From: Micromonospora sp. DSM 45708
GTDB taxonomy: Bacteria; Actinomycetota; Actinomycetes; Mycobacteriales; Micromonosporaceae
Assembly: GCF_039566955.1 (NCBI RefSeq)
Contig: NZ_CP154796.1
Span: 3,100,001-3,164,000, forward strand
DNA: 64,000 bases
Direction of reading: 5' to 3'
Positions 24,966 to 32,643 of the stretch are shown here, one piece after another. Position 1 is the stretch's first letter. Each line of letters begins with the position of its first letter. The position numbers and the translations under genes were made by a program. The notes beneath the pieces were generated by a model, which saw only the letters and a list, made by a program, of their open reading frames with translations, was not told the origin of the DNA and did no database searches.

Positions 24966-25801
24966 CCGCCGATCCGCGGCTGGCCAAGCTGTCGCTCAAC
25001 CAGCGCACCACCGAACGCTGGTCGGTCCGGGAGGCGGTCGACGGCTGTGTCCGCGCCGGCATCCCGGCGATCGGGCTGTGGCGCGAGCCGGTCGCCGAGA
25101 TCGGCGTACCGGCCGCCGCGAAGCTGGTCGCGGACGCCGGGCTGCGGGTCTCCTCGCTGTGTCGGGGCGGGTTCCTCACCGCCGACGGGGAGGCCGCGCG
25201 GGCCGAGGCGCTGGCCGACAACCGGCGTGCCGTCGACGAGGCGGCCGGCCTCGGCACCGACTGTCTGGTGCTGGTCGTCGGCGGCCTGCCGCCCGGCTCC
25301 CGCGACCTGGCCGGCGCGCGGCAGCGGGTCGCCGACGCGCTCGCCGAGCTGGCCCCGTACGCGGGCGAGCGCGGCGTGCGCCTGGCGCTGGAGCCGCTGC
25401 ACCCGATGTACTGCGCCGACCGGGCGGTGCTGTCCACGCTCGGGCAGGCGCTCGACCTGGCCGAGGCGTTCCCGGTCGACCAGGTCGGCGTCGTGGTGGA
25501 CACGTTCCACGTCTGGTGGGACCCGGACGTGTGGCGGCAGATCGCCCGCGCCGGGGCGCGGATCGCCAGCTTCCAGGTGTGCGACTTCCTCACCCCGCTG
25601 CCGGCCGACGTGCTGCTCGGCCGCGGGATGATGGGCGACGGGCACATCGACTTCCCGCCGCTGCGCCGCGCCGTGCAGGCGGCCGGCTACACCGGGGACA
25701 CCGAGGTGGAGATCTTCAACGCCGAGGTGTGGGCGACCGACCCGGACCGGGTCCTGGCCACCATGGCCGAGCGCTACGTCGAGCTGGTGCTGGCCGACTG
25801 A
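24962..25801 (+). CDS. Sugar phosphate isomerase/epimerase, AP-endonuclease-2 TIM barrel
   Basis: A 279-aa cytoplasmic TIM barrel. Key blocks are IPAIGLWREPVAEIG, LRVSSLCRGGFLT, VRLALEPLHPMY (metal Glu), VGVVVDTFHVWWDPD (Asp and His), SFQVCDFLTPL, MMGDGHIDFPPL and DTEVEIFNAEVW (second metal Glu). These match xylose-isomerase-like enzymes that isomerise or epimerise keto-sugars and inositol derivatives. The ATG overlaps the DUF993 stop as ATGA. It is a third enzyme in the LacI-controlled pathway. Confidence 0.88.
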   Translation: MTADPRLAKLSLNQRTTERWSVREAVDGCVRAGIPAIGLWREPVAEIGVPAAAKLVADAGLRVSSLCRGGFLTADGEAARAEALADNRRAVDEAAGLGTDCLVLVVGGLPPGSRDLAGARQRVADALAELAPYAGERGVRLALEPLHPMYCADRAVLSTLGQALDLAEAFPVDQVGVVVDTFHVWWDPDVWRQIARAGARIASFQVCDFLTPLPADVLLGRGMMGDGHIDFPPLRRAVQAAGYTGDTEVEIFNAEVWATDPDRVLATMAERYVELVLAD

Positions 25802-26961
25802 TGCGCGTCGTCGTCGCGCCGGACTCGTTCAAGGGCTCGCTGGCCGCCGCCGACGCCGCCCGCGCCCTCGCGGCCGGCTGGTCGGCCCGCCGGCCCGGCG
25901 ACGACGTCCGGCTGCTGCCGCTGGCCGACGGCGGCGAGGGCACGCTCGACGCGTTCGCCGCCGCCCGGCCCGACGCGGAGTGGCACACCACCACCGTGCC
26001 CGGCCCGGACGGCCGGCCGGTCGACGCCGGCTGGCTGCTGCTGCCCGAGGTGCCCGGAGCGGACCCGGGTCCCGGCCCGGCCGGGCGGCGTACCGCCGTG
26101 CTGGAACTGGCCCGCGCCAGCGGGCTTCCGCTGCTGCGTCGTCCGGACCCGCGGCACGCCCACACCTACGGCCTCGGCGCGGTCGCCGCCGCCGCGCTCG
26201 ACGCCGGGGCGACCGCGCTGGTCATCGGCCTCGGCGGGTCGGCCGGCACCGACGCCGGCACCGGCGCGCTGCGCGCCCTCGGGCTGCGGCTGCGCGACGG
26301 CCGGGGCCGGGACCTGCCGCTCGGCGGCGTCGCGCTCGCCGAGCTGACCCACCTCGACCGCAGCGGGCTGCGGCCCGCCCCGCCCGGCGGGGTACGGCTG
26401 CTTGTCGACGTGACCGCGCCGCTGACCGGGCCGGCCGGCGCCGCCGTCGTGTTCGGGCCGCAGAAGGGCGCCGACCCGGAGGACGTCGCGGCGCTGGACG
26501 CCGCGCTGCACCACGTCGCCACGCTGGCCGGCGGCGACCCGGACCGGCCGGGCGCCGGAGCGGCCGGTGGGACCGGGTACGGACTGGCGGCGCTCTGGGG
26601 CGCGGAGATCGTGCCCGGGGCGGCGGCGGTCGCCGAGCTGGCCGGGCTGGCCGGTGCGCTGGCCGGGGCGGATCTGGTGCTCACCGGCGAGGGGCGGTTC
26701 GACGAGACGTCGCTGCGCGGCAAGGTGGTGGGCGCGCTGCTGGACCGCGCTGCCGCCGCCGGCGTACCGGTGGGGGTGGTCGCCGGTCAGCTCGGCACGA
26801 CGCCGCCGGGTCCGGTCACGGCGGCGGTGTCGCTGGTCGAGCTGGCCGGTTCCGTGGCGGCGGCGATGGCCGACCCGGGCCGCTGGCTGCGCGCGGCCGG
26901 CGGTCGGCTGGCCGCGCGGGTCCGGCCGGTCGGACCGAACAGGTGGCCGCCCGGCGGGTAG
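25801..26961 (+). CDS. Glycerate kinase
   Basis: A 386-aa glycerate kinase of the GlxK/GarK family. It shows the family start VVVAPDSFKGSLAA, LLPLADGGEGTLDAF, ALVIGLGGSAGTDAG, GATALVIG, VFGPQKGAD, GTGYGLAA, LVLTGEGRFDETSLRGK and VGVVAGQL. It phosphorylates D-glycerate with ATP to 2- or 3-phosphoglycerate. The ATG shares one base with the previous TGA. Its position in the operon suggests that glycerate is an end product of the upstream steps, feeding central metabolism. Confidence 0.93.
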   Translation: MRVVVAPDSFKGSLAAADAARALAAGWSARRPGDDVRLLPLADGGEGTLDAFAAARPDAEWHTTTVPGPDGRPVDAGWLLLPEVPGADPGPGPAGRRTAVLELARASGLPLLRRPDPRHAHTYGLGAVAAAALDAGATALVIGLGGSAGTDAGTGALRALGLRLRDGRGRDLPLGGVALAELTHLDRSGLRPAPPGGVRLLVDVTAPLTGPAGAAVVFGPQKGADPEDVAALDAALHHVATLAGGDPDRPGAGAAGGTGYGLAALWGAEIVPGAAAVAELAGLAGALAGADLVLTGEGRFDETSLRGKVVGALLDRAAAAGVPVGVVAGQLGTTPPGPVTAAVSLVELAGSVAAAMADPGRWLRAAGGRLAARVRPVGPNRWPPGG

Positions 26962-26979
26962 GTGGGCCAAGATCGGATC

Positions 26980-28155
26980 ATGACCTTTCCGCGCCCCTCG
27001 ATCACCACGCCCATCACCCCCGACCTGCTGCGCGGCGCGCTGGACCTGGAACGCACCCCGCAGGGGGTGTTACCGCACCGGCTGCCCGCGCCCGCCCGGG
27101 CGCGGAACACCGACCCGCAGGTGACGATGGCGGAGGCGATGCCGTCCGGCGTCCGGCTGGTGTTCCGCACCCGGGCCACCGTGGTCGAGCTGGACGTGCT
27201 CGCCACCAAGATGGTCTACCGGGGCACCCCGCCGCGCCCCGACGGCCGCTACGACCTGCTGGTCGACGGACGCCTCGCCGGGCAGGGCACGGCCGGCGGC
27301 GGCAAGGTGCTCACCATCGACCTGACCACCGGCGCGGTGACCACCGATCTCGGCCCGGTCGGCACGGTCCGGTTCGCCGACCTGCCGGACACGGACAAGG
27401 AGGTGGAGATCTGGCTGCCGCAGCGGGAGATCACCGAGCTGGTGGCGCTGCGCACCGACGCGCCGGTCGAGACCGTCGGCGACCGGGGCCGACGGGTCTG
27501 GCTGCACCACGGCAGCTCGATCAGCCACGGCTCGGACGCCGAGAGCCCCACCGGCACCTGGCCGGCGATCGCCGCCGGGCTCGCCGGCGTGGAGCTGGTC
27601 AACCTCGGGTTCAGCGGCAGCGCGCTGCTCGACCCGTTCACCGCGCGGGCGATGCGGGACACCCCGGCGGACCTGATCAGCGTGAAGATCGGCATCAACC
27701 TGGTGAACAGCGACGTGATGCGGCTGCGCGCGTTCACCCCGGCGGTGCACGGTTTCCTCGACACGCTGCGTGACGGGCACCCGGACACGCCGTTGCTGGT
27801 CGTGTCGTCCATCCTGTGCCCGATCCAGGAGGACACGCCCGGCCCCGGCGCGGCGGACCTCAGCACCGGCACGTTGCGGTTCGTCGCCACCGGCGACCCG
27901 GCCGAGCGGGCCGCCGGCAAGCTCACGCTGCGGGTGATCCGCGCCGAGCTGGCCCGGATCGTGGCCGCCCGGGCCGCCGAGGACCCGAACCTGCACTACC
28001 TGGACGGGCTGGAGCTCTACGGCGAGGCGGACTACGCCGAGCTGCCGCTGCCCGACGAGCTGCACCCCGACCCGGTCGCGGACCGCCGCATCGGCGAGCG
28101 GTTCGCCGCGCTGGCGTTCGGCGCGGGCGGCCCGTTCGCCGCCGCGGGCTCCTGA
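26980..28155 (+). CDS. SGNH/GDSL-family hydrolase
   Basis: A 391-aa protein. An N-terminal jelly-roll-like domain (about residues 1-165) is followed by an SGNH hydrolase domain: HHGSSISHGSDA (block I Ser), VNLGFSGSALLD (block II Gly), VKIGINLVNSD (block III Asn) and the C-terminal LPDELHPD (block V Asp-x-x-His). No signal peptide, so it acts in the cytoplasm, probably as a deacetylase or esterase on the operon's substrate. A GTG at 26962 right after the kinase stop is an alternative start. It is the last gene before a strong hairpin. Confidence 0.83.
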   Translation: MTFPRPSITTPITPDLLRGALDLERTPQGVLPHRLPAPARARNTDPQVTMAEAMPSGVRLVFRTRATVVELDVLATKMVYRGTPPRPDGRYDLLVDGRLAGQGTAGGGKVLTIDLTTGAVTTDLGPVGTVRFADLPDTDKEVEIWLPQREITELVALRTDAPVETVGDRGRRVWLHHGSSISHGSDAESPTGTWPAIAAGLAGVELVNLGFSGSALLDPFTARAMRDTPADLISVKIGINLVNSDVMRLRAFTPAVHGFLDTLRDGHPDTPLLVVSSILCPIQEDTPGPGAADLSTGTLRFVATGDPAERAAGKLTLRVIRAELARIVAARAAEDPNLHYLDGLELYGEADYAELPLPDELHPDPVADRRIGERFAALAFGAGGPFAAAGS

Positions 28156-28161
28156 CACGCC

Positions 28162-28196
28162 GGCCGGTCGGGACGCCCGCGGCGTCCCGACCGGCC
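28162..28196. terminator. Strong hairpin terminator between convergent genes
   Basis: A perfect 16-bp stem (ggccggtcgggacgcc / ggcgtcccgaccggcc) closed by a 3-nt loop, 6 bp after the SGNH stop and 23 bp from the stop of the convergent GlsB-like gene. It probably works in both directions. Confidence 0.85.
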
Positions 28197-28219
28197 CGGG
28201 TGACGGCGGTGCGGTCGGG

Positions 28220-28489
28220 TCAGATCCGTCGTCGGCCGTAGGTGCCGGCGACGATCGCCACGCCGATCGCGGCGAAGACGACCTGGATGAGCAGCTCGAT
28301 CCAGTCGACGCCGTTGGTGTCGGACACGTCCAGCGCGCCGGCGACGGCGGTGCCCAGGAGCGCGGCGACCACGCCGATGACCAGGGTGAGCCAGATCGGG
28401 ATGTTCTGCTTGCCCGGTACGACCAGGCGGCCCAGCGCGCCGATGATCAGACCGATGATGATGCCGGAGATGATGCCGCCGACGTGCAT
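28220..28489 (-). CDS. GlsB/YeaQ/YmgE family stress membrane protein
   Basis: An 89-aa integral membrane protein. Three hydrophobic helices are clear: IISGIIIGLIIGALGRL, IWLTLVIGVVAALLGTAVAG and LIQVVFAAIGVAIVAG, with the family motif LGRLVVPGKQNIPIW between the first two. The family (transglycosylase-associated protein) is stress-inducible in many bacteria, with no known chemistry. ATG at 28487-28489 is preceded by GGAAGGG. Confidence 0.93.
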   Translation of the reverse strand: MHVGGIISGIIIGLIIGALGRLVVPGKQNIPIWLTLVIGVVAALLGTAVAGALDVSDTNGVDWIELLIQVVFAAIGVAIVAGTYGRRRI

Positions 28490-28630
28490 GATGGCCGCCC
28501 TTCCTCAGGGATGTGAGTCGACCGGTCCATTGCCCCGGGCAACGGAAATTGAAACCGGGTGGCGGGCTGACCGGACCGCCACCGGTGGGGTGGGATGGAG
28601 CGGACGGACCGGCGCACCCGAGGAGGACGC

Positions 28631-28990
28631 ATGGCACACGGCCCGGTGCTGGTGATCGGACTCGACCCGGCCCGGATCCCGGGCTGGGATCCGGCGCCGG
28701 TGGTCGCCGCGATCGCGCGCGGTCACGCCCGCTTCGCCGAGCACGGGATCGAGGCCGAGCTGTGCCTGGTCGCGCCGGACCCGGACGCCGAGCGAGAGAT
28801 CGCGGCGGCGCTGACCCGCCGGGCGTACGCCTGCGTGGTGGTCGGCGGCGGCCTCCGCAAGCACGAGCCGCTGCTCGAACTCTTCGAGCAGATTGTCAAC
28901 CTGGTGCACCGGCACGCGCCCGGCGCGGCGATCGCGTTCAACAGCACACCGGAGGACACCCTGGACGCCGCGCTGCGTCGGCTCGGTTAG
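28631..28990 (+). CDS. Conserved hypothetical cytosolic protein (119 aa)
   Basis: A 119-aa protein starting MAHGPVLVIGLDPARIPGWD after AGGAGG at 4-5 bp. It looks like a small Rossmann-like alpha/beta fold: VLVIGLD, ELCLVAPDPDAE, YACVVVGGGLRKH and AIAFNSTPEDTL. The same type of protein occurs widely in bacteria without a defined role, and I do not recognise a catalytic motif. Its stop overlaps that of the convergent YCII-domain gene by 3 bases. Confidence 0.75.
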   Translation: MAHGPVLVIGLDPARIPGWDPAPVVAAIARGHARFAEHGIEAELCLVAPDPDAEREIAAALTRRAYACVVVGGGLRKHEPLLELFEQIVNLVHRHAPGAAIAFNSTPEDTLDAALRRLG

Positions 28991-29319
28991 GGCGTGTCCC
29001 GCAGCGGCCACACCTCGACGACCCCGTTGGCGACGGCACACGGCGTTCCGGAGACGATCTCGATCGCCTCCGCCATCGACTCCGCCTCGATCACGGCGAA
29101 CCCGGCGATCGGCAGCGCCGAGGTCAGGAACGCCCCGTCCCGCACCTCGGTGCCCGTGCCGTCGGGGTTGCGTACCTGCACCGGTGGGCCGGCCACGCCC
29201 ATCCGGACCCCGGCCGCCCGCAGCCGCTCGTCGTGCGCGTGGGCCGCGTCGCGTACCGCGGGGTCGGTGCGGTCGTAGCCGTCCTGGTCGCCGTACCCGA
29301 TGGTGATGAACGTCGGCAT
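28987..29319 (-). CDS. YCII-related (DGPF) domain protein
   Basis: A 110-aa ferredoxin-like alpha/beta-barrel protein of the YCII/YciI family: MPTFITIGYGDQDGYDRTDP, HAHDERLRAAGVRMGVAGPP, VRDGAFLTSALPIAGFAVIE and AIEIVSGTPCAVANGVVEVWPL. The family often stands beside ECF sigma factors; none is seen here. The ATG at 29317-29319 follows GGAGGGG. Role unknown. Confidence 0.85.
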   Translation of the reverse strand: MPTFITIGYGDQDGYDRTDPAVRDAAHAHDERLRAAGVRMGVAGPPVQVRNPDGTGTEVRDGAFLTSALPIAGFAVIEAESMAEAIEIVSGTPCAVANGVVEVWPLRDTP

Positions 29320-29582
29320 GCTCCGGGCCCCTCCGTCGCGGTTGCGGTCCTCGACCCTGCGTACCACGCTCCCGCTCGCCGCGCCACGCAGCGGCCGTCG
29401 TTCGGGGCCGGACGTCGACATCGGCTTCCAGGCCACCCACTCCGGCAACACCGGCAGGCCGGCGGCCGTCACCCTGAACGGCGTCTCCTGCTCGGTCGGC
29501 TGATCCCCGCCGACCGGCGCCGTACCCGCTCTGCCGGTGCGCCCGGCCCCACCGGCCGGGCGCACCGGGACCGGCCGGGCGG

Positions 29583-30593
29583 TCAGGTCCGCTCCGGCGC
29601 GTCGACGCGCCGGAGCACCGCGTCGAGCCAGCTCCGCTGCCGTCGCACGTGGACGGCCTCCCCGCCCTCGTGGCCGTTGTACGGGTAGGTGTGCATCTCC
29701 CGCAGCGGCGTCACCGGCCGGCCGCTGGCGGCGCCGTACTGGTTGTACGCGGCGAAACCGGTGCTCGGCGGGCAGACGTCGTCGCGCAGGCCGATCCCGA
29801 AGTGCGCCGGGGCGGTCGCCCGGCGGGCGAAGGCCACGCCGTCGACGTGGGACAGCGTGTGCCGGACCGCCGCCTCCACCTCGCGGTCGACCGCCAGGTA
29901 CTGGGCGATCTCGCCGTACGGCGAGGCGTCGGTGAGCTGGACGGCCCGCTCGATGTGGCACAGGAACGGCGCGGTGACCAGCAGCGCGGCGAGGTCACCG
30001 ACCAGGCCGGCGACCGCCAGGGCGAGCCCGCCGCCCTGGCTGTTCCCGGCCGCGACGACGCGCGTCGCGTCGACGCCCGGCAGCGCGCGGACGGCGTCGA
30101 CGGCACGGACCGCGTCGGTGATCAGGCGGCGGTAGTAGTAGTCCTCCGGGCTCAGGATGCCCCGGGTGGCGACGGTCGGGCCGCCCGGGGCGCCGTGCGG
30201 GTCCGGGGTGTCGCCGCGGGCGTACCGGCCGGCCTGGCCGCGGTTGTCCATCAGCAGGTGGGCGTACCCGGCCACCGGCCAGGTCAGCCGCTCCCCCGGC
30301 AGGCCCCGCCCGCGGCCGTAGCCGGGGTACTCCACCACGGCGGGCAGCGGCGCGTCGACGCCCGCCGGGCGGGTGTACCAGGCCCGCACCGGCTCGCCGT
30401 CGAAGCCGGCGTACGTCACGTCCCAGGTGTCGACCAGCCGCAGGCCGGTGGGTTCGGGCCGGACGTCGAGGAGCACCGGAGCGGCGGCGGCCCGGGCGAG
30501 CGTGACACGCCAGAACCGGTCGAAGTCGGCCGGCTCGGCGACGGCCGGCCGGTAGCGCCGGAGCTGGTCGAGCGGCAGGTCGGAAAAGGGCAC
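29583..30593 (-). CDS. Acetyl-xylan esterase / cephalosporin C deacetylase family
   Basis: A 336-aa carbohydrate esterase (CE7/AXE1 family, usual length about 320). The nucleophile elbow AGNSQGGG gives Ser185; Asp is in GLRDDVCPPS and His in YNGHEGGE. The RGQ motif (DNRGQAG) typical of CE7 is present. It removes acetyl groups from xylo-oligosaccharides; there is no signal peptide, so it acts on imported oligomers. The GTG at 30591-30593 has GGAGGATCC before it. It is divergent from the transporter operon across a shared promoter region and belongs to the glucuronoxylan locus. Confidence 0.92.
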   Translation of the reverse strand: MPFSDLPLDQLRRYRPAVAEPADFDRFWRVTLARAAAAPVLLDVRPEPTGLRLVDTWDVTYAGFDGEPVRAWYTRPAGVDAPLPAVVEYPGYGRGRGLPGERLTWPVAGYAHLLMDNRGQAGRYARGDTPDPHGAPGGPTVATRGILSPEDYYYRRLITDAVRAVDAVRALPGVDATRVVAAGNSQGGGLALAVAGLVGDLAALLVTAPFLCHIERAVQLTDASPYGEIAQYLAVDREVEAAVRHTLSHVDGVAFARRATAPAHFGIGLRDDVCPPSTGFAAYNQYGAASGRPVTPLREMHTYPYNGHEGGEAVHVRRQRSWLDAVLRRVDAPERT

Positions 30594-30626
30594 GGATCCT
30601 CCACGGCGGTCGAGATATCGATTGCC

Positions 30627-30664
30627 TTGACATCCATCAACTGATGACCATAAATTTCCGGAAA
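30627..30664 (+). promoter_or_regulatory. Promoter and palindrome of the xylan uptake operon
   Basis: TTGACA at 30627-30632, a 17-bp spacer and ATAAAT at 30650-30655 form a good housekeeping-type promoter. The palindrome TTTCCGGAAA at 30655-30664 overlaps the -10 edge, a natural place for repressor binding. The stretch is strikingly AT-rich for this genome. It reads toward the permease gene at 30711. Confidence 0.7.
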
Positions 30665-30710
30665 GCTTACGGGTCATTACCGGAATTTTTCGGCCAGGCT
30701 GGGAGGGCGG

Positions 30711-31694
30711 ATGACATCCGTACGGTCGGATGCGCGGGCCGCCCCGACGACGGCGGCGCCGCGACCGGACCGCCGGCGTCGCGCCGGCGGACGCCGGTCC
30801 TGGCGGCGGGCGATACGGCGGGACTGGCAGCTCTACTCGCTGGCCGTCCTGCCGCTGCTGTTCTTCCTGGTCTTCCGCTACCTGCCGATGCTGGGCAACG
30901 TGATCGCGTTCCGGCGCTTCCGGCCCGGCGGCAGCGTGTTCGGCGAGTACTGGACCGGCCTGCGCTACTTCCGGCTGTTCTTCACCGACCCCACGTTCTG
31001 GGACGTCTTCACCAACACGCTGGTGCTCGGCGCGTTGACGCTGCTGTTCTGCTTCCCGCTGCCGATCGTGCTCGCGCTGCTGCTCAACGAGGTGCGCAGC
31101 CGGGTCCTCAGGCGCTTCGTGCAGTCGGTGTCCTACCTGCCCCACTTCCTGTCGATCGTGATCGTGGCCGCGATGGTCATGCAGTTGCTGTCCGTGGACG
31201 GCACGGTGAACCAGGTGGTCGGCGCGTTCGGTGGGCGGCCGGTCCCGTTCATCCAGGAGCCCGGCTGGTTCCGGTCGATCTACGTCTCCTCCGAGGTCTG
31301 GCAGACCGTCGGCTGGGGCACCATCCTCTACCTCGCAGCGCTCACCACGATCGACGGCGACCTCTACGAGGCGGCCCGGATCGACGGCGCCAACCGGTGG
31401 CGACAGACCTGGCACGTCACGCTGCCCGGCATCCGACCGACCATGATGACGTTGCTGATCCTGAACATCGGCACGTTCATGGCGGTCGGCTTCGAGAAGA
31501 TCCTGCTGCTCTACAACCCGCTCACCTATCCGACCGCGGACGTCATCTCCACCTACCTGTACCGGGTGGGCATCGTCTCCGGGAACCTCAGTTACGCCGC
31601 CGCGATCGGCCTGTTCGAGGCCGTGATCGGCTTGACGCTGGTGCTGTCCGCGAACGGGATCTCCCGGCGCGCGGTGGGGACGAGCCTGTGGTGA
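30711..31694 (+). CDS. Sugar ABC transporter permease, LplB/AguF type
   Basis: A 327-aa CUT1-family permease. After a basic N-terminal tail, six membrane helices begin with LYSLAVLPLLFFLVF; the EAA loop that binds the ATPase reads DLYEAARIDGANRWRQTWH at about residues 220-238. The type is the LplB-like partner used for aldouronic acid or other large oligosaccharides. GGGAGGGCGG is close before the ATG. Its stop overlaps the second permease start as GTGA. No ATPase gene is in the operon, so a shared MsiK-type ATPase is expected. Confidence 0.93.
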   Translation: MTSVRSDARAAPTTAAPRPDRRRRAGGRRSWRRAIRRDWQLYSLAVLPLLFFLVFRYLPMLGNVIAFRRFRPGGSVFGEYWTGLRYFRLFFTDPTFWDVFTNTLVLGALTLLFCFPLPIVLALLLNEVRSRVLRRFVQSVSYLPHFLSIVIVAAMVMQLLSVDGTVNQVVGAFGGRPVPFIQEPGWFRSIYVSSEVWQTVGWGTILYLAALTTIDGDLYEAARIDGANRWRQTWHVTLPGIRPTMMTLLILNIGTFMAVGFEKILLLYNPLTYPTADVISTYLYRVGIVSGNLSYAAAIGLFEAVIGLTLVLSANGISRRAVGTSLW

Positions 31695-32617
31695 CCGCCG
31701 GGACCCGGGCCCGGGGCCGGGCGTCCCGGTCGCGCGGTCCCCGGCCCAGCCGGGGCTACCGCGTCTTCCAGGCGGTCAACGCCCTCGTCCTCACCGCCGT
31801 GGTGGTGGTGACGGTGTACCCGTTCCTCACCATCGTGGCGCGCTCGCTCAGCGACAACGCCGCCATCATCAGCGGGCAGGTCAACCTCGTCCCGCGCGGG
31901 TTCAACCTCACCGCGTACCGGGTGGTGACGTCCGACCCGGCGTTCTGGATCAGCTACCGCAACACCGTCTTCTACACGGTGGTCGCCACGCTCATCTCCG
32001 TCGTGCTGACCACCTGCTACGCGTACGTGCTGTCGAAGAGGCACCTGCGGGGCCGGACCGCGCTGGTCGGGATCGCCGTGTTCACCATGTTCTTCACCGG
32101 CGGCCTGATCCCCAACTACGTGCTGGTCACCAGCCTGGGCCTGAAGAACACCGTGTGGGCCGTCGCGCTGCCCAACGCCATCAACGTGTTCAACCTGCTG
32201 GTGATGAAGGCGTTCTTCGAGAGCCTGCCGGTCGAGCTGGAGGAGGCCGCCGCGGTCGACGGGCTGGGCACGTACGGAACGCTGCTGCGGATCGTCCTGC
32301 CGCTGTCCAAGGCGATGGTGGCCACGATGGTGCTGTTCTACGCCGTGTCGTTCTGGAACTCGTGGTTCGCCGCGTTCCTCTACATGGACCGCCAGGACCT
32401 ACTCCCGGTGACGGTCTACCTGCGCAACCTCATCGTCGGCGCGACCGACGCCACGCAGACCGGCGGCGGGCTCGGCAGCGGCGACGACATCGTGCAGGCC
32501 GCCGCGACCATCCAGTCCGTGACCATCGTGCTCACGGTCCTGCCGATCCTCGCGGTCTACCCGTTCATCCAGCGCTACTTCGTCTCCGGAATCATGCTCG
32601 GCGCCGTCAAGGGATAG
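31691..32617 (+). CDS. Sugar ABC transporter permease, YtcP/AguG type
   Basis: A 308-aa CUT1-family permease with six helices, starting at FQAVNALVLTAVVVVTVYPF; the EAA loop is VELEEAAAVDGLGTYG. It carries the YtcP-type features MFFTGGLIPNYVLV and YFVSGIMLGAVKG at the C-terminus. It forms the channel with the upstream permease. The GTG at 31691 overlaps the previous TGA; a GTG one codon earlier is also possible. Confidence 0.93.
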   Translation: MTAGTRARGRASRSRGPRPSRGYRVFQAVNALVLTAVVVVTVYPFLTIVARSLSDNAAIISGQVNLVPRGFNLTAYRVVTSDPAFWISYRNTVFYTVVATLISVVLTTCYAYVLSKRHLRGRTALVGIAVFTMFFTGGLIPNYVLVTSLGLKNTVWAVALPNAINVFNLLVMKAFFESLPVELEEAAAVDGLGTYGTLLRIVLPLSKAMVATMVLFYAVSFWNSWFAAFLYMDRQDLLPVTVYLRNLIVGATDATQTGGGLGSGDDIVQAAATIQSVTIVLTVLPILAVYPFIQRYFVSGIMLGAVKG

Positions 32618-32643
32618 CGGCGCCGCCAACCGAAGGGAACCCC

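Noticed and set aside
29320..29582. Possible small coding frame (RVTAAGLPVLPEWVAWKP) upstream of the YCII gene
   Set aside because: Only a short stretch looks protein-like, with no start or stop that fits a gene; left as intergenic.
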